Source of the DNA: Planctomycetota bacterium
GTDB taxonomy: Bacteria; Planctomycetota; B15-G4
Reading direction: 5' to 3'
Assembly (NCBI GenBank): GCA_020638905.1
Contig: JACKHP010000025.1
Span: forward strand, 1 to 57,723
DNA: 57,723 nucleotides
Shown: positions 40,002 through 48,245 of the stretch, one piece after another
Layout of the letters: each line of letters opens with the position of its first letter
Position numbering within the stretch: position 1 is the stretch's first letter
Position numbers and translations under genes: made by a program
Notes under the pieces: model-generated
The model's database searches: none
Told to the model about the DNA's origin: nothing
The model's input: only the letters and a program-made list of their open reading frames with translations

Positions 40002-42305
40002 ATGCAGCACCTCGCCGAGTCCGATGCCGCCCATCCCGCGTCGCATGACGCGGGGGCCTGCTGCCACGGTCAGGCGGTGACGGCGGACGCAGCGTCCGCC
40101 GGGTCCCACGACGCTTCGCACGAGCACGCACCGCAGTCGTCCGACGGCGATGCACCGACGCGTGTCGGCGGGGTGCGTGAGTACACGTGTCCGATGCACC
40201 CCGAGGTGCGGCAGCGGGGCCCCGGGGCGTGCCCCATGTGCGGAATGGCGCTCGAGCCGGTGAGCCCGAGGGGCGACGAGGGCGAGTCCGAGGAACTGCG
40301 GTCGATGCGCCTGCGGTTCATTGTGGGGGCGGCGCTGTCCGTGCCGCTCGTGCTCGTCTCGATGGGCGACAAGCTGCTGTTCGGGCTGCTTCGGGAAGTC
40401 GCGTCGGCGCGCACGCTGGTGTTCGTCGAACTGGCGCTGGCGCTCCCTGTGGTGCTGTGGGGCGGATGGCCGTTCTTCGTGCGCGCCGCCCGTTCGGTCG
40501 TATCCCGTCGCCCGAACATGTTCACGCTGATCGCGCTGGGTGTGGGTGTGGCGTTCCTGACCAGTCTCGCGGCGACGTTCGCGCCCGGCCTGTTCCCCGC
40601 GGTGATGCGGGGCGAGGACGGCGGCGCCCCGGTGTACTACGAGGCGGCGGCGGTCATCGTGACACTGGCGCTGCTGGGGCAGGTGCTCGAGCTCAAGGCG
40701 CGCAGCCGCACGGGCGCGGCCATCACCGCCCTGCTGGGCCTCGCTCCCGACACGGCCCGCCGGATCTCCGACGACGGACGCGAGGAGGACGTCCCGCTCG
40801 ACGACGTGCACGTGGGCGACACCCTGCGCGTGCGGCCCGGCGAGCGCATCCCGGTCGACGGTTCGGTCGTCGAGGGACGCAGCCACGTGGACGAGGCGAT
40901 GGTCACCGGCGAGCCCGGTGCCGTGCGCAAGGAGCAGGGCGACGCCCTGGTCGGCGCCACCATGAACGGCTCCGGGACGCTGCTCATGCGCGCCGAGAAG
41001 GTGGGCTCCGACACGCTCCTGGCGCGCATCGTGACCCTGGTGAGCGACGCGCAGCGCAGCAGGGCACCGATCCAGAAGACGGTCGACGTGGTCGCGGCGT
41101 GGTTCGTCCCCGCCGTGCTGGTGGTGGCCGTGGCCACCTTCGCGGTCTGGATGAGCGTGGGTCCCGAGCCGCGCCTGGCACACGCGCTGGTGGCCGCGGT
41201 CTCGGTGCTGATCATCGCCTGTCCGTGCGCGCTGGGACTGGCCACGCCCATGTCGATCATGGTTGCGTCGGGGCGGGGCGCGTCGGAGGGCGTGCTGTTC
41301 CGTGACGCCGAGGCGATCGAGGTGCTGCACGCGGCGAGCGTGCTCGTGCTCGACAAGACCGGCACGCTCACCGAGGGTCGGCCGCGCCTCGTCGACGTGT
41401 TGCCGACCGAAGGCGTCGAGGAGTCGCGGCTCCTGCGCCTCGCGGCGACGCTCGAGGCGTCCAGCGAACACCCGCTGGCCGCGGCCGTGCTCGCGGGGGC
41501 CGCGGATCGCGGTCTCGAGCCGGGGCGTGCCGACGATTTCGAGTCGGTCACGGGGCTCGGGATACGCGCAACGGTCGACGGCGAGCGCGTGCTGCTCGGA
41601 AACGAGCGTTTGCTGGCCGAGGCGAACCTCGACGGGGGCGATCTCTCGGAGCGCGCCTCGGCGCTGCGCGAGCGCGGACGCACCGTGATGTTCCTGGCCG
41701 AAGGCGGACGCGTGCTCGGTCTGCTCGGCGTGGCCGACCCGACCAAGGACGGCGCGCGCGCGGCGCTGGACGCCCTGCGTGCCGAGGGTCTGCGCATCGT
41801 CGTCCTGAGCGGCGACGAGGAGGCCACCGCCCGCGCGGTGGCGCGCGAACTCGGCATCGACGACGTGGTCGCCGGCGTGCTGCCCGAAGGCAAGGTCGAC
41901 GAGATCGAGCGCCTTCAGCGGGACGGCGTGCGGGTCGTCATGGTCGGCGACGGGATCAACGATGCGCCGGCGCTGGCGCGCGCCGACGTGGGCATCGCCA
42001 TGGGTACCGGTACCGACGTGGCCATGGAGAGCGCGGGCGTGACTCTGGTCCGAGGCGAGCTCGACGGCATCGTGCGTGCGCGACGTCTCTCGCGCGCCAC
42101 GATGCGCAACATCCGTCAGAATCTGGGCTTCGCCTTCGGCTACAACGCACTCGGCGTGCCCCTCGCCGCGGGCGTGCTGTTTCCAGCGTTCGGCGTGCTG
42201 CTCGATCCGATGGTCGCGGCGGCGGCGATGAGCCTCAGTTCGGTCTCGGTGATCGGCAACGCGCTGCGGCTGCGTCGAGTCGGCGCATCGCGGACGTCGC
42301 CGTGA
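40002..42305 (+). CDS. copA: Cu(I)-exporting P1B-type ATPase
   Basis: A 767-residue P-type ATPase that exports Cu+ from the cytoplasm. The N-terminus is His/Cys-rich (SHDAGACCHG, SHDASHEHA) followed by the heavy-metal-binding motif YTCPMHPEV with CPMCGMAL. Transmembrane Cu site CPC at 407-409 (IIACPCALGLATP), phosphorylated D451 in DKTGTLTEG, the SEHPLA motif of P1B ATPases and GDGINDAPAL are all intact, and the C-terminal MSLSSVSVIGNALRLRR block is typical of CopA. The ATG at 40002 has GGAGGA seven bases upstream. No HMA (GMTC-type) domain is present. Regulated by the divergent CsoR. Confidence 0.95.
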   Translation: MQHLAESDAAHPASHDAGACCHGQAVTADAASAGSHDASHEHAPQSSDGDAPTRVGGVREYTCPMHPEVRQRGPGACPMCGMALEPVSPRGDEGESEELRSMRLRFIVGAALSVPLVLVSMGDKLLFGLLREVASARTLVFVELALALPVVLWGGWPFFVRAARSVVSRRPNMFTLIALGVGVAFLTSLAATFAPGLFPAVMRGEDGGAPVYYEAAAVIVTLALLGQVLELKARSRTGAAITALLGLAPDTARRISDDGREEDVPLDDVHVGDTLRVRPGERIPVDGSVVEGRSHVDEAMVTGEPGAVRKEQGDALVGATMNGSGTLLMRAEKVGSDTLLARIVTLVSDAQRSRAPIQKTVDVVAAWFVPAVLVVAVATFAVWMSVGPEPRLAHALVAAVSVLIIACPCALGLATPMSIMVASGRGASEGVLFRDAEAIEVLHAASVLVLDKTGTLTEGRPRLVDVLPTEGVEESRLLRLAATLEASSEHPLAAAVLAGAADRGLEPGRADDFESVTGLGIRATVDGERVLLGNERLLAEANLDGGDLSERASALRERGRTVMFLAEGGRVLGLLGVADPTKDGARAALDALRAEGLRIVVLSGDEEATARAVARELGIDDVVAGVLPEGKVDEIERLQRDGVRVVMVGDGINDAPALARADVGIAMGTGTDVAMESAGVTLVRGELDGIVRARRLSRATMRNIRQNLGFAFGYNALGVPLAAGVLFPAFGVLLDPMVAAAAMSLSSVSVIGNALRLRRVGASRTSP

Positions 42306-42329
42306 TCCCGGGCGCGAGGCGGCCGCCGA

Positions 42330-43784
42330 TCAGCCGTCACGTGCCGCGTCGCCGTCGAGCCCGAAGTAGTCGAGCAGGAAGCGTCGCACGTCGGGCGCCT
42401 GCACGAGCTTGACCACGTCGAGCAGGCGCAGCAGGTCGCGCCTGCGCTTGTCGTCGATCGCCTCCTGCGACAGCTCGCCCTCGTCGAGCGGGCGCACGAA
42501 GCGGAAGTGGTCGGGCAGCGGGGCGTCCTCGAGCACGCCGCGCCGCAGCAGCTCGGTGATGCAGGACTCGGCGCGCCGGTCGCCCCGGTCGCGCGCGATG
42601 ATCAGCGGACGCAGGTCGTCGACGGTGAAGTCGCCGTGCGGCCACTCGGCCAGCACGCGCGCCGACTCGGCCAGCATGTCGGCCGACGGGTTCATCCACT
42701 CGACGAACTGCTGCTGGACGGCCAGGTCGTCCTGGCTGTAGAGCAGCGCGCAGACCGACGGCTCGCCGTCGCGTCCGGCGCGGCCCACCTCTTGGTAGTA
42801 CGACTCGACCGAGCCCGGCACCTGCGCGTGTGCGATGAAGCGGATGTCGGGCTTGTCGACACCCATGCCGAAGGCGTTCGTGGCCAGCAGCACGAGGCGG
42901 TCGCGCGGGCGCGCCGCGATGAAGCGCTCGTAGACGCGCTTCTTCTGCGCGGGCGGCAGCTTGCCGTGGTACAGCTCGATCTCGAAGTCGGCCGTCCCGG
43001 CGCGCAGCAGCGAGGCGAAGTGGTCGAGGGTCTTGATGAGCGCGAAGTAGACGATGCCCGTGCCGGGCTGCTCGTCGGCCAGCCGCCTGATCTCGTCGAG
43101 CTTGGCCGCGTCGTCCCAGGTGTCGTGCACCTCGAAGTGCAGGTTGGGGCGGTCGATGCCCGTGGCGAACAGTGGCATCTCGTCGGACGTGCGGCGCAGC
43201 GTGCGGCGGATGTCCTTGCGGACCTCGGGCGTCGCCGTGGCAGTCAGCGCGATCGTCGTCGGCGACCCGAGCCGCTCGCGGAACTCGCCCACGCGCTGGT
43301 ACGCCGGACGGAAGTCGTGCCCCCAGCGCGTGATGCAGTGCGCCTCGTCGATCGCGAGCAGCCGCACGCCGCCGGGCACCGCGTCGAGCGCCGCGAGGAA
43401 CTCGGGCTTGAGCATGCGTTCGGGCGTGGCGTAGAGCAACTCGTAGCGTCCGGCGGCGAGCGCCGCGTAGCGACGTTCGCGTTCGGCCCGATCGAGGGTG
43501 CTGTTCACGTACTGCGCATGGACGCCGCGCTTGCGCAGCGCCGCGACCTGGTCTTCCATGAGCGCGATGAGCGGGCTGAAGACGAGCGTCACGCCCGGCC
43601 TCGGCAGCGCGAGCGCGGGCAGCTGGTAGCAGAGGCTCTTGCCCGAACCCGTGGGCATGACCACGAGCGCATCGCCGCCCGAGAGCACGCGCTCGACGAT
43701 GCGCTCCTGCAGCGGGTACAGGCGCTGCAGCCCGAAGCGCGCGCGCAACACGGTCAGCGGGTCGGCGGGGCGGGACGCGGTCAT
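42330..43784 (-). CDS. Short RecQ-type ATP-dependent DNA helicase
   Basis: A 484-residue superfamily 2 helicase with intact motor motifs: Q-motif region, VMPTGSGKSLCYQ (Walker A), IDEAHCITRWGHDFR (DEAH box and aromatic loop), TATATPEVRKD, and ATNAFGMGVDKPDIR with QEVGRAGRDG. The C-terminus stops at DVRRFLLDYFGLDG, exactly where RecQ normally carries its four-Cys zinc site; the first of these (usually C before RR) is Val and the rest are absent. The winged-helix RQC and HRDC domains are therefore missing. It resembles short RecQ forms (RecS-like). Convergent with copA (24-bp gap). No Shine-Dalgarno; TACACT lies eight bases before the ATG. Confidence 0.9.
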   Translation of the reverse strand: MTASRPADPLTVLRARFGLQRLYPLQERIVERVLSGGDALVVMPTGSGKSLCYQLPALALPRPGVTLVFSPLIALMEDQVAALRKRGVHAQYVNSTLDRAERERRYAALAAGRYELLYATPERMLKPEFLAALDAVPGGVRLLAIDEAHCITRWGHDFRPAYQRVGEFRERLGSPTTIALTATATPEVRKDIRRTLRRTSDEMPLFATGIDRPNLHFEVHDTWDDAAKLDEIRRLADEQPGTGIVYFALIKTLDHFASLLRAGTADFEIELYHGKLPPAQKKRVYERFIAARPRDRLVLLATNAFGMGVDKPDIRFIAHAQVPGSVESYYQEVGRAGRDGEPSVCALLYSQDDLAVQQQFVEWMNPSADMLAESARVLAEWPHGDFTVDDLRPLIIARDRGDRRAESCITELLRRGVLEDAPLPDHFRFVRPLDEGELSQEAIDDKRRRDLLRLLDVVKLVQAPDVRRFLLDYFGLDGDAARDG

Positions 43785-43792
43785 CGCGGGCG

Positions 43793-43798
43793 AGTGTA
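43793..43798 (-). promoter_or_regulatory. -10-like element just before the recQ-type gene
   Basis: Minus-strand TACACT ends eight bases before the ATG at 43784 and no ribosome binding site fits between. Consistent with a leaderless transcript; no clear -35. Confidence 0.33.
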
Positions 43799-43976
43799 GC
43801 CGTCGATGCGTACGCGTCGCGAGCGTGGGTCGAATCGGGCCATGCCTCGAGGACGGTGGACGGGCGGGCTCGTGACACGGCCGGAGATCGTTGGTCGCGC
43901 GTCCCATCGCGGAGCGGATGCCTCCGAGATCGGGACTCGGCTGCGGCCGCGTGACCGGGTCGTGTCCGGTGCCGCG

Positions 43977-44876
43977 TCAGCCTTCTTCGAAGGCGCCCTC
44001 GCGCGCGAGGTGGGCGGCCAGCTCGTGGGTCGCGGTGCGCAGCGGTCGCCGCAGGGAGTCGATCAGCTCGACGTCGCCGACCAGCCACGTCTCGTGGTAG
44101 GCGCGCGGCAGGCGGGCGTCGCTCGGGATGCGTCCCACGAGAAGCCGGCGGTCGTCGCGGGCGAGCAGCAACGAGAGCCGATCGCGCATGCGCTCGTAGC
44201 CCGCCAGCGCGGCGGCCCCGCGCGGCGACCTGTTGAACAGGTAGAACAGCAGGGCCCCGTCGCGCCGCGAGAGCGCACGCGGCAGCAGCGCGTCGGCCGT
44301 CTCGTGCAGGTCGTACGGGTCGACGAGCAGCAGGTCGGACGGCGGGACGTCGGCGCCGAGCGCGTCGGCGCCGTCCTCGAGCGGCAGGAGCGAGGCGTGC
44401 GGCTCGAGGGCCCAGGCCTCACGCCGTGCGGACGACAGGTCGAACACGCGCGCGTGCAGTCGTGCGCCCGACGCCTCGGCCGCGGACGCCAGCAGGCGTC
44501 CGGTGCTCGCCAGGCGTCCCGCCTCGAGGAACGGCTCCTGGGCGGCGACGAAGGGATGGGCGTCGCCCAGCGTCGCGAGCCGTTCGGCCACGCCCTCCAG
44601 CAAGGGCCACGTGGGCGCACCGGCCCACGGGTCGAGCACGGAGAGCGCCGCGCCCGACTCCGCCCGCTCCCCGCCGGACGCCGAGGCGTCGCTCGTCGGC
44701 TGCGCGCCGGATGCCGTGGCGCCGCCGCGTCGCGCGAGCAGGGCGCGCAGGACGGCGAGCGCCCAGGTCCCCTTGAGCACGTCGCCCCAGTTGCCGGGCT
44801 CGTAGAGCAGGTCGAGCTGCTCGTCGAGCCCGGGCTCGAAGACCTTCCACCGCCAGGGACGACGCGCGTCGGTCAC
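43977..44876 (-). CDS. RlmJ-like Rossmann methyltransferase homologue with altered catalytic motif
   Basis: A 299-residue protein. PGNWGDVLKGTWALAVLRAL resembles the AGNHADVLKH start of RlmJ (23S rRNA A2030 N6-methyltransferase), LDPWAGAPTWPL corresponds to the LDTHAGAG SAM-binding motif, and LLLVDPYDLHET occupies the place of the catalytic DPPY motif. The second Pro of DPPY is replaced (DPYD), so N6-adenine methylation may be altered or lost. A low-complexity insert (SDASASGGERAESG) lies near residue 60. The GTG start is two bases after the gcvPB stop, making it the last gene of the glycine cleavage operon. Assignment rests on motif reading only. Confidence 0.68.
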   Translation of the reverse strand: MTDARRPWRWKVFEPGLDEQLDLLYEPGNWGDVLKGTWALAVLRALLARRGGATASGAQPTSDASASGGERAESGAALSVLDPWAGAPTWPLLEGVAERLATLGDAHPFVAAQEPFLEAGRLASTGRLLASAAEASGARLHARVFDLSSARREAWALEPHASLLPLEDGADALGADVPPSDLLLVDPYDLHETADALLPRALSRRDGALLFYLFNRSPRGAAALAGYERMRDRLSLLLARDDRRLLVGRIPSDARLPRAYHETWLVGDVELIDSLRRPLRTATHELAAHLAREGAFEEG

Positions 44877-44878
44877 GG

Positions 44879-46402
44879 TCAGAGCGTGACCTTGGGCTCC
44901 TTGACCGCGCGCACCTCGTCGGGACGTCCGATCGAGCGCGTGTGCGGAGCCGTGTGCAGCGTGTCGGGATCGGTCTCGGCCTCGGCCGCGATGGCCTTCA
45001 TGACCGCCACGAACGTGTCGAGCGTCTGCTTCGACTCGGTCTCCGTGGGCTCGATCATGAGCGCCTCCGGCACGATCAGCGGGAAGTACACCGTCGGCGG
45101 ATGGATGCCGTAGTCGATCAGGCGCTTGGCCACGTCGAGGGCGCGGATGCCGTTCGGCATGCCCTTGGCCGTGGCCACGAACTCGTGCATGCACGACTCG
45201 TCGATCCAGACCTTGTAGGTGTCCTTCAGCTTCGCGCGCAGGTAGTTCGCGTTGAGCACGGCGTTGTCGGCGATGCCCTTCAGGCCCGCGGGACCGTTGC
45301 TGCGCATGTAGCTGTAGCTGCGCACCATGACGCCGGCGTTGAGCATGAAGCCGCGCGTGCGGCCGATGCTCTTCGGAGCGGACATCACGGTCTCGAAGCG
45401 CCATCCGCCCTGGCCGTCGGACACGCGCGCGATCTTGGGCGTCGGCAGGAACGGCGCGAGCACGTCGCGCACCGCGATCGGACCCGCGCCCGGACCGCCG
45501 CCGCCGTGCGGCTGGCTGAAGGTCTTGTGCAGGTTGAAGTGCATCACGTCGGCGCCGAAGTCGCCCGGGCGCGTGCGCCCGAGGATGGCGTTCATGTTCG
45601 CGCCGTCCATGTAGACCAGGCCGCCGACGGCGTGGATCTTCTCGCAGATCGCCTTGATGTTGGTCTCGAACAGGCCGAGCGTCGACGGGTTCGTGATCAT
45701 CAGGCCGGCGATGTCGTGTCCGTCGCCGATCTTCTTGTCGAGGTCGGCCATGTCGACGCGACCGTGCTGGTTGCTCTTGACCTCGCGCGTCTCGAAGCCG
45801 GCGATGGTGCACGAGGCCGGGTTCGTGCCGTGGGCGCTGTCGGGGATCAGGATGATCTTCTTGTGCGTCTGCCCGCGGTCGTCGAGGCAGGCGCGCATGC
45901 ACATGAGCGCCGTGAGCTCGCCGTGCGCGCCCGCGCACGGATGCAGGCTCACCTCGTGCAGACCCGAGACGGCGAGCAGCACGCGTTCGACGCGCCAGCA
46001 CAGCTCGAGCATGCCCTGGACCTGGTCGTCGGGCTGCATCGGGTGCAGCGCCGAGAGTCCGGGCAGTGCGCACACCCGCTCGTTCACGAGCGGGTTGTAC
46101 TTCATCGTGCACGAGCCCAGGGGATAGAAGGCGTTCGCGATGGAGAAGTTCTTCTCGGACAGCCATGTGTAGTGGCGCTGTGTGTCGAGCTCGCCCACCT
46201 CGGGCAGCGCGGCCGGCGCCTTGCGCCGCATCGACGCGGGCAACGCGTCGGACGGCGCGGCCGGCACGGCGGCCGGCGGCGGACGCACCCCGCGCCGGTC
46301 GGGCACCGAGTGCTCGAAGATCGTCAGCGGGCGCTCGAACCCCGGGACGGTCGCCTTCGCGACCTGCTGCGGGACCGCAGGACCGTGCTCGACGGTGGTC
46401 AT
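44879..46402 (-). CDS. gcvPB: Glycine dehydrogenase (decarboxylating) subunit 2
   Basis: A 507-residue PLP-dependent subunit of the P protein, which decarboxylates glycine and passes the aminomethyl group to lipoylated GcvH. The PLP Lys lies in FNLHKTFSQPHGGGGPGAGP; other family motifs are KNFSIANAFYPLGSCTMKYN and CAGAHGELTALMCMRA. The ATG overlaps the gcvPA stop (ATGA), as usual for translational coupling of the two P subunits. The first 60 residues are a Pro/Ala-rich extension containing RPLTIFEHSVPDRRG. Confidence 0.96.
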   Translation of the reverse strand: MTTVEHGPAVPQQVAKATVPGFERPLTIFEHSVPDRRGVRPPPAAVPAAPSDALPASMRRKAPAALPEVGELDTQRHYTWLSEKNFSIANAFYPLGSCTMKYNPLVNERVCALPGLSALHPMQPDDQVQGMLELCWRVERVLLAVSGLHEVSLHPCAGAHGELTALMCMRACLDDRGQTHKKIILIPDSAHGTNPASCTIAGFETREVKSNQHGRVDMADLDKKIGDGHDIAGLMITNPSTLGLFETNIKAICEKIHAVGGLVYMDGANMNAILGRTRPGDFGADVMHFNLHKTFSQPHGGGGPGAGPIAVRDVLAPFLPTPKIARVSDGQGGWRFETVMSAPKSIGRTRGFMLNAGVMVRSYSYMRSNGPAGLKGIADNAVLNANYLRAKLKDTYKVWIDESCMHEFVATAKGMPNGIRALDVAKRLIDYGIHPPTVYFPLIVPEALMIEPTETESKQTLDTFVAVMKAIAAEAETDPDTLHTAPHTRSIGRPDEVRAVKEPKVTL

Positions 46403-47748
46403 CGGATCGTCTCCAGCGCGGCGACGAGGGCGTCGATCTCGTCGGCGGGGTTGCTGTCGGTCACGGCCAGCAGGAGCTGCTTGCTGCGGGACGGGTCGAC
46501 CTGGCCGAGGTCGTAGCCGCCCAGGATGCCGTGCTCGTCGAGCAGGCGCCGGTTCACGTCGCGCGCGGCGATCGGCGTCGTCACCGTGAACTCGTTGAAG
46601 AACGCACGCTTCGCGTGCGCGAGTCCGTAGCCGGGGATCTTCGCGATGCGCGCGGCCGCGTGGTGTGCGCGGGCCAGGTTCACCTCGGAGAGCTCGACGA
46701 AGCCCTGCTTGCCGAGCAGCGCCATCCAGATCGTGGCGCGCAGGGCCATGAGCTGCTGGCTGGTGCAGATGTTGCTCGTCGCCTTGCTGCGCCGGATGTG
46801 CTGCTCGCGCGTCTGGAAGGTGAGCACCACCGCGCGCCGTCCCTGGGCGTCGACGGTCTCGCCTGCGATGCGCGCCGGCATCTGGCGCACGTTCTCGGAC
46901 CGCGCGCAGAGGTATCCCACGCCGGGGCCGCCGAACCAGGGCGGGTTGCCCATGCCGGTGGCCTCGCCGCAGACCATGTCGGCGCCGAAGGCTCCCGGAG
47001 GCTCGAGCACGCCGAGCGAGACAGGGTCGGCCGCGACGACCGAGAGCGCGCCGTGGGCGTGGGCCGCGTCGACCAGCGGCTGCAGCTCCTCGACCACGCC
47101 GAAGAAGTTCGGCGACTGGACGACGACCGCCGCCGTCCCGTCGGTGGCGGCCTGCGCCAGCGCGGGCGCGTCGCTCGCACCGTCGACGAGCGGCACGGTC
47201 ACGAGTTCGACGTCGAGGCACTTCAGGTACGTCTTCAGGCAGCCGATCGCGTCGGGGTGGACGCCCTCGCTGACGACCACGCGCGTCGCCTTCGACTTCA
47301 CGCGCAGCGCCATGAGCACCGCCTCGACGACCGCGGTGGCTCCGTCGTAGAGGCTCGCGTTGCTGACCTCCATGCCGGTCAGACGGCACATCATCGTCTG
47401 CCACTCGAGGATGGTCGTGAGCGTGCCCTGGCTGGCCTCGGGCTGGTACGGCGTGTAGGCCGTCCAGAACTCGGTGCGCGCCACGAGGCTGTCGACGAGC
47501 GACGGGCAGAAGTGCCGGTACGCGCCTGCGCCCAGGAAGCACGGGTGCCCGTCGGCGGAGACGTTGCTCGCCGTGAGGGCGCGCACGTGGCGCACGAGCT
47601 CGTCTTCGGTGAGCGCCGGCTCGACGTCGAGCTCGCCCACGAAGCGGCAGTCCTCGGGGATGACGGCCATGAGGTCGTCGACGCTCTTGCAGCCGATGGC
47701 CGCGAGCATCTCGGCCTTCTCGCGTTCGGTGTTCTGGACGTAGGTCAC
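46399..47748 (-). CDS. gcvPA: Glycine dehydrogenase (decarboxylating) subunit 1
   Basis: A 449-residue subunit 1 of the P protein. It begins VTYVQNTEREKAEML, matching the usual M(R)YIPNTxxD/E start, and contains FLGAGAYRHFCPSLVDSL, RTEFWTAYTPYQPEASQG and ASLYDGATAV. The GTG at 47748 is preferred to an in-frame GTG at 47769 because GGAG lies six bases before it. It lies 73 bp after gcvH and overlaps gcvPB by four bases. Confidence 0.95.
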   Translation of the reverse strand: MTYVQNTEREKAEMLAAIGCKSVDDLMAVIPEDCRFVGELDVEPALTEDELVRHVRALTASNVSADGHPCFLGAGAYRHFCPSLVDSLVARTEFWTAYTPYQPEASQGTLTTILEWQTMMCRLTGMEVSNASLYDGATAVVEAVLMALRVKSKATRVVVSEGVHPDAIGCLKTYLKCLDVELVTVPLVDGASDAPALAQAATDGTAAVVVQSPNFFGVVEELQPLVDAAHAHGALSVVAADPVSLGVLEPPGAFGADMVCGEATGMGNPPWFGGPGVGYLCARSENVRQMPARIAGETVDAQGRRAVVLTFQTREQHIRRSKATSNICTSQQLMALRATIWMALLGKQGFVELSEVNLARAHHAAARIAKIPGYGLAHAKRAFFNEFTVTTPIAARDVNRRLLDEHGILGGYDLGQVDPSRSKQLLLAVTDSNPADEIDALVAALETIR

Positions 47749-47821
47749 GGATGTCTCCGGCGTGGGCACGACCGACCGACGGCGCCGCTCGACGGCCGCG
47801 CGCGCCGGGTCGTGCCGCGGC

Positions 47822-48202
47822 TCAGGCGTGTTCCTGCACGTGGGCGTCGTAGGCGGCGGCGTCGAGCAGGTGGTCGGTGCCGCCCGAGAGCTTGACCTTG
47901 ACCAGCCAGCCCTTGCCGTACGGGTCGTCGTTGATGTCCTTGAGGTTGTCCTCGAGGTCGCCGTTGACCTCGACGACCTCGCCGGACACCGGCGCGTTGA
48001 GGTCGCTGACGGCCTTGACCGACTCGATCTCGCCGAAGCTCTCGCCGGCCGACAGGTCGTCTCCCACCGACGGCAGGTCGATGAACACGAGGTCGGACAG
48101 GCTCTCGGCGGCGTGGGCGGTGATGCCGATCGTGGCGACGTCGCCCTGGACGCGGACCCACTCGTGGCTCTCGGTGTACTTGAGGTCCTTCGGGTTGCTC
48201 AT
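47822..48202 (-). CDS. gcvH: Glycine cleavage system H protein
   Basis: A 126-residue lipoyl-carrier protein that shuttles the aminomethyl group between P, T and L proteins. The lipoylated Lys is K63 in GEIESVKAVSDLNAPVSG. The N-terminal YTESHEWV and C-terminal GWLVKVKL are conserved. Its lipoylation could be supplied by the LipM-like enzyme at 19743-20528. It lies 43 bp after gcvT. Confidence 0.97.
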   Translation of the reverse strand: MSNPKDLKYTESHEWVRVQGDVATIGITAHAAESLSDLVFIDLPSVGDDLSAGESFGEIESVKAVSDLNAPVSGEVVEVNGDLEDNLKDINDDPYGKGWLVKVKLSGGTDHLLDAAAYDAHVQEHA

Positions 48203-48245
48203 GCCTGACGCGCTCCTCTCTGGGAAGCCTTGGGGGTCGCCACGC

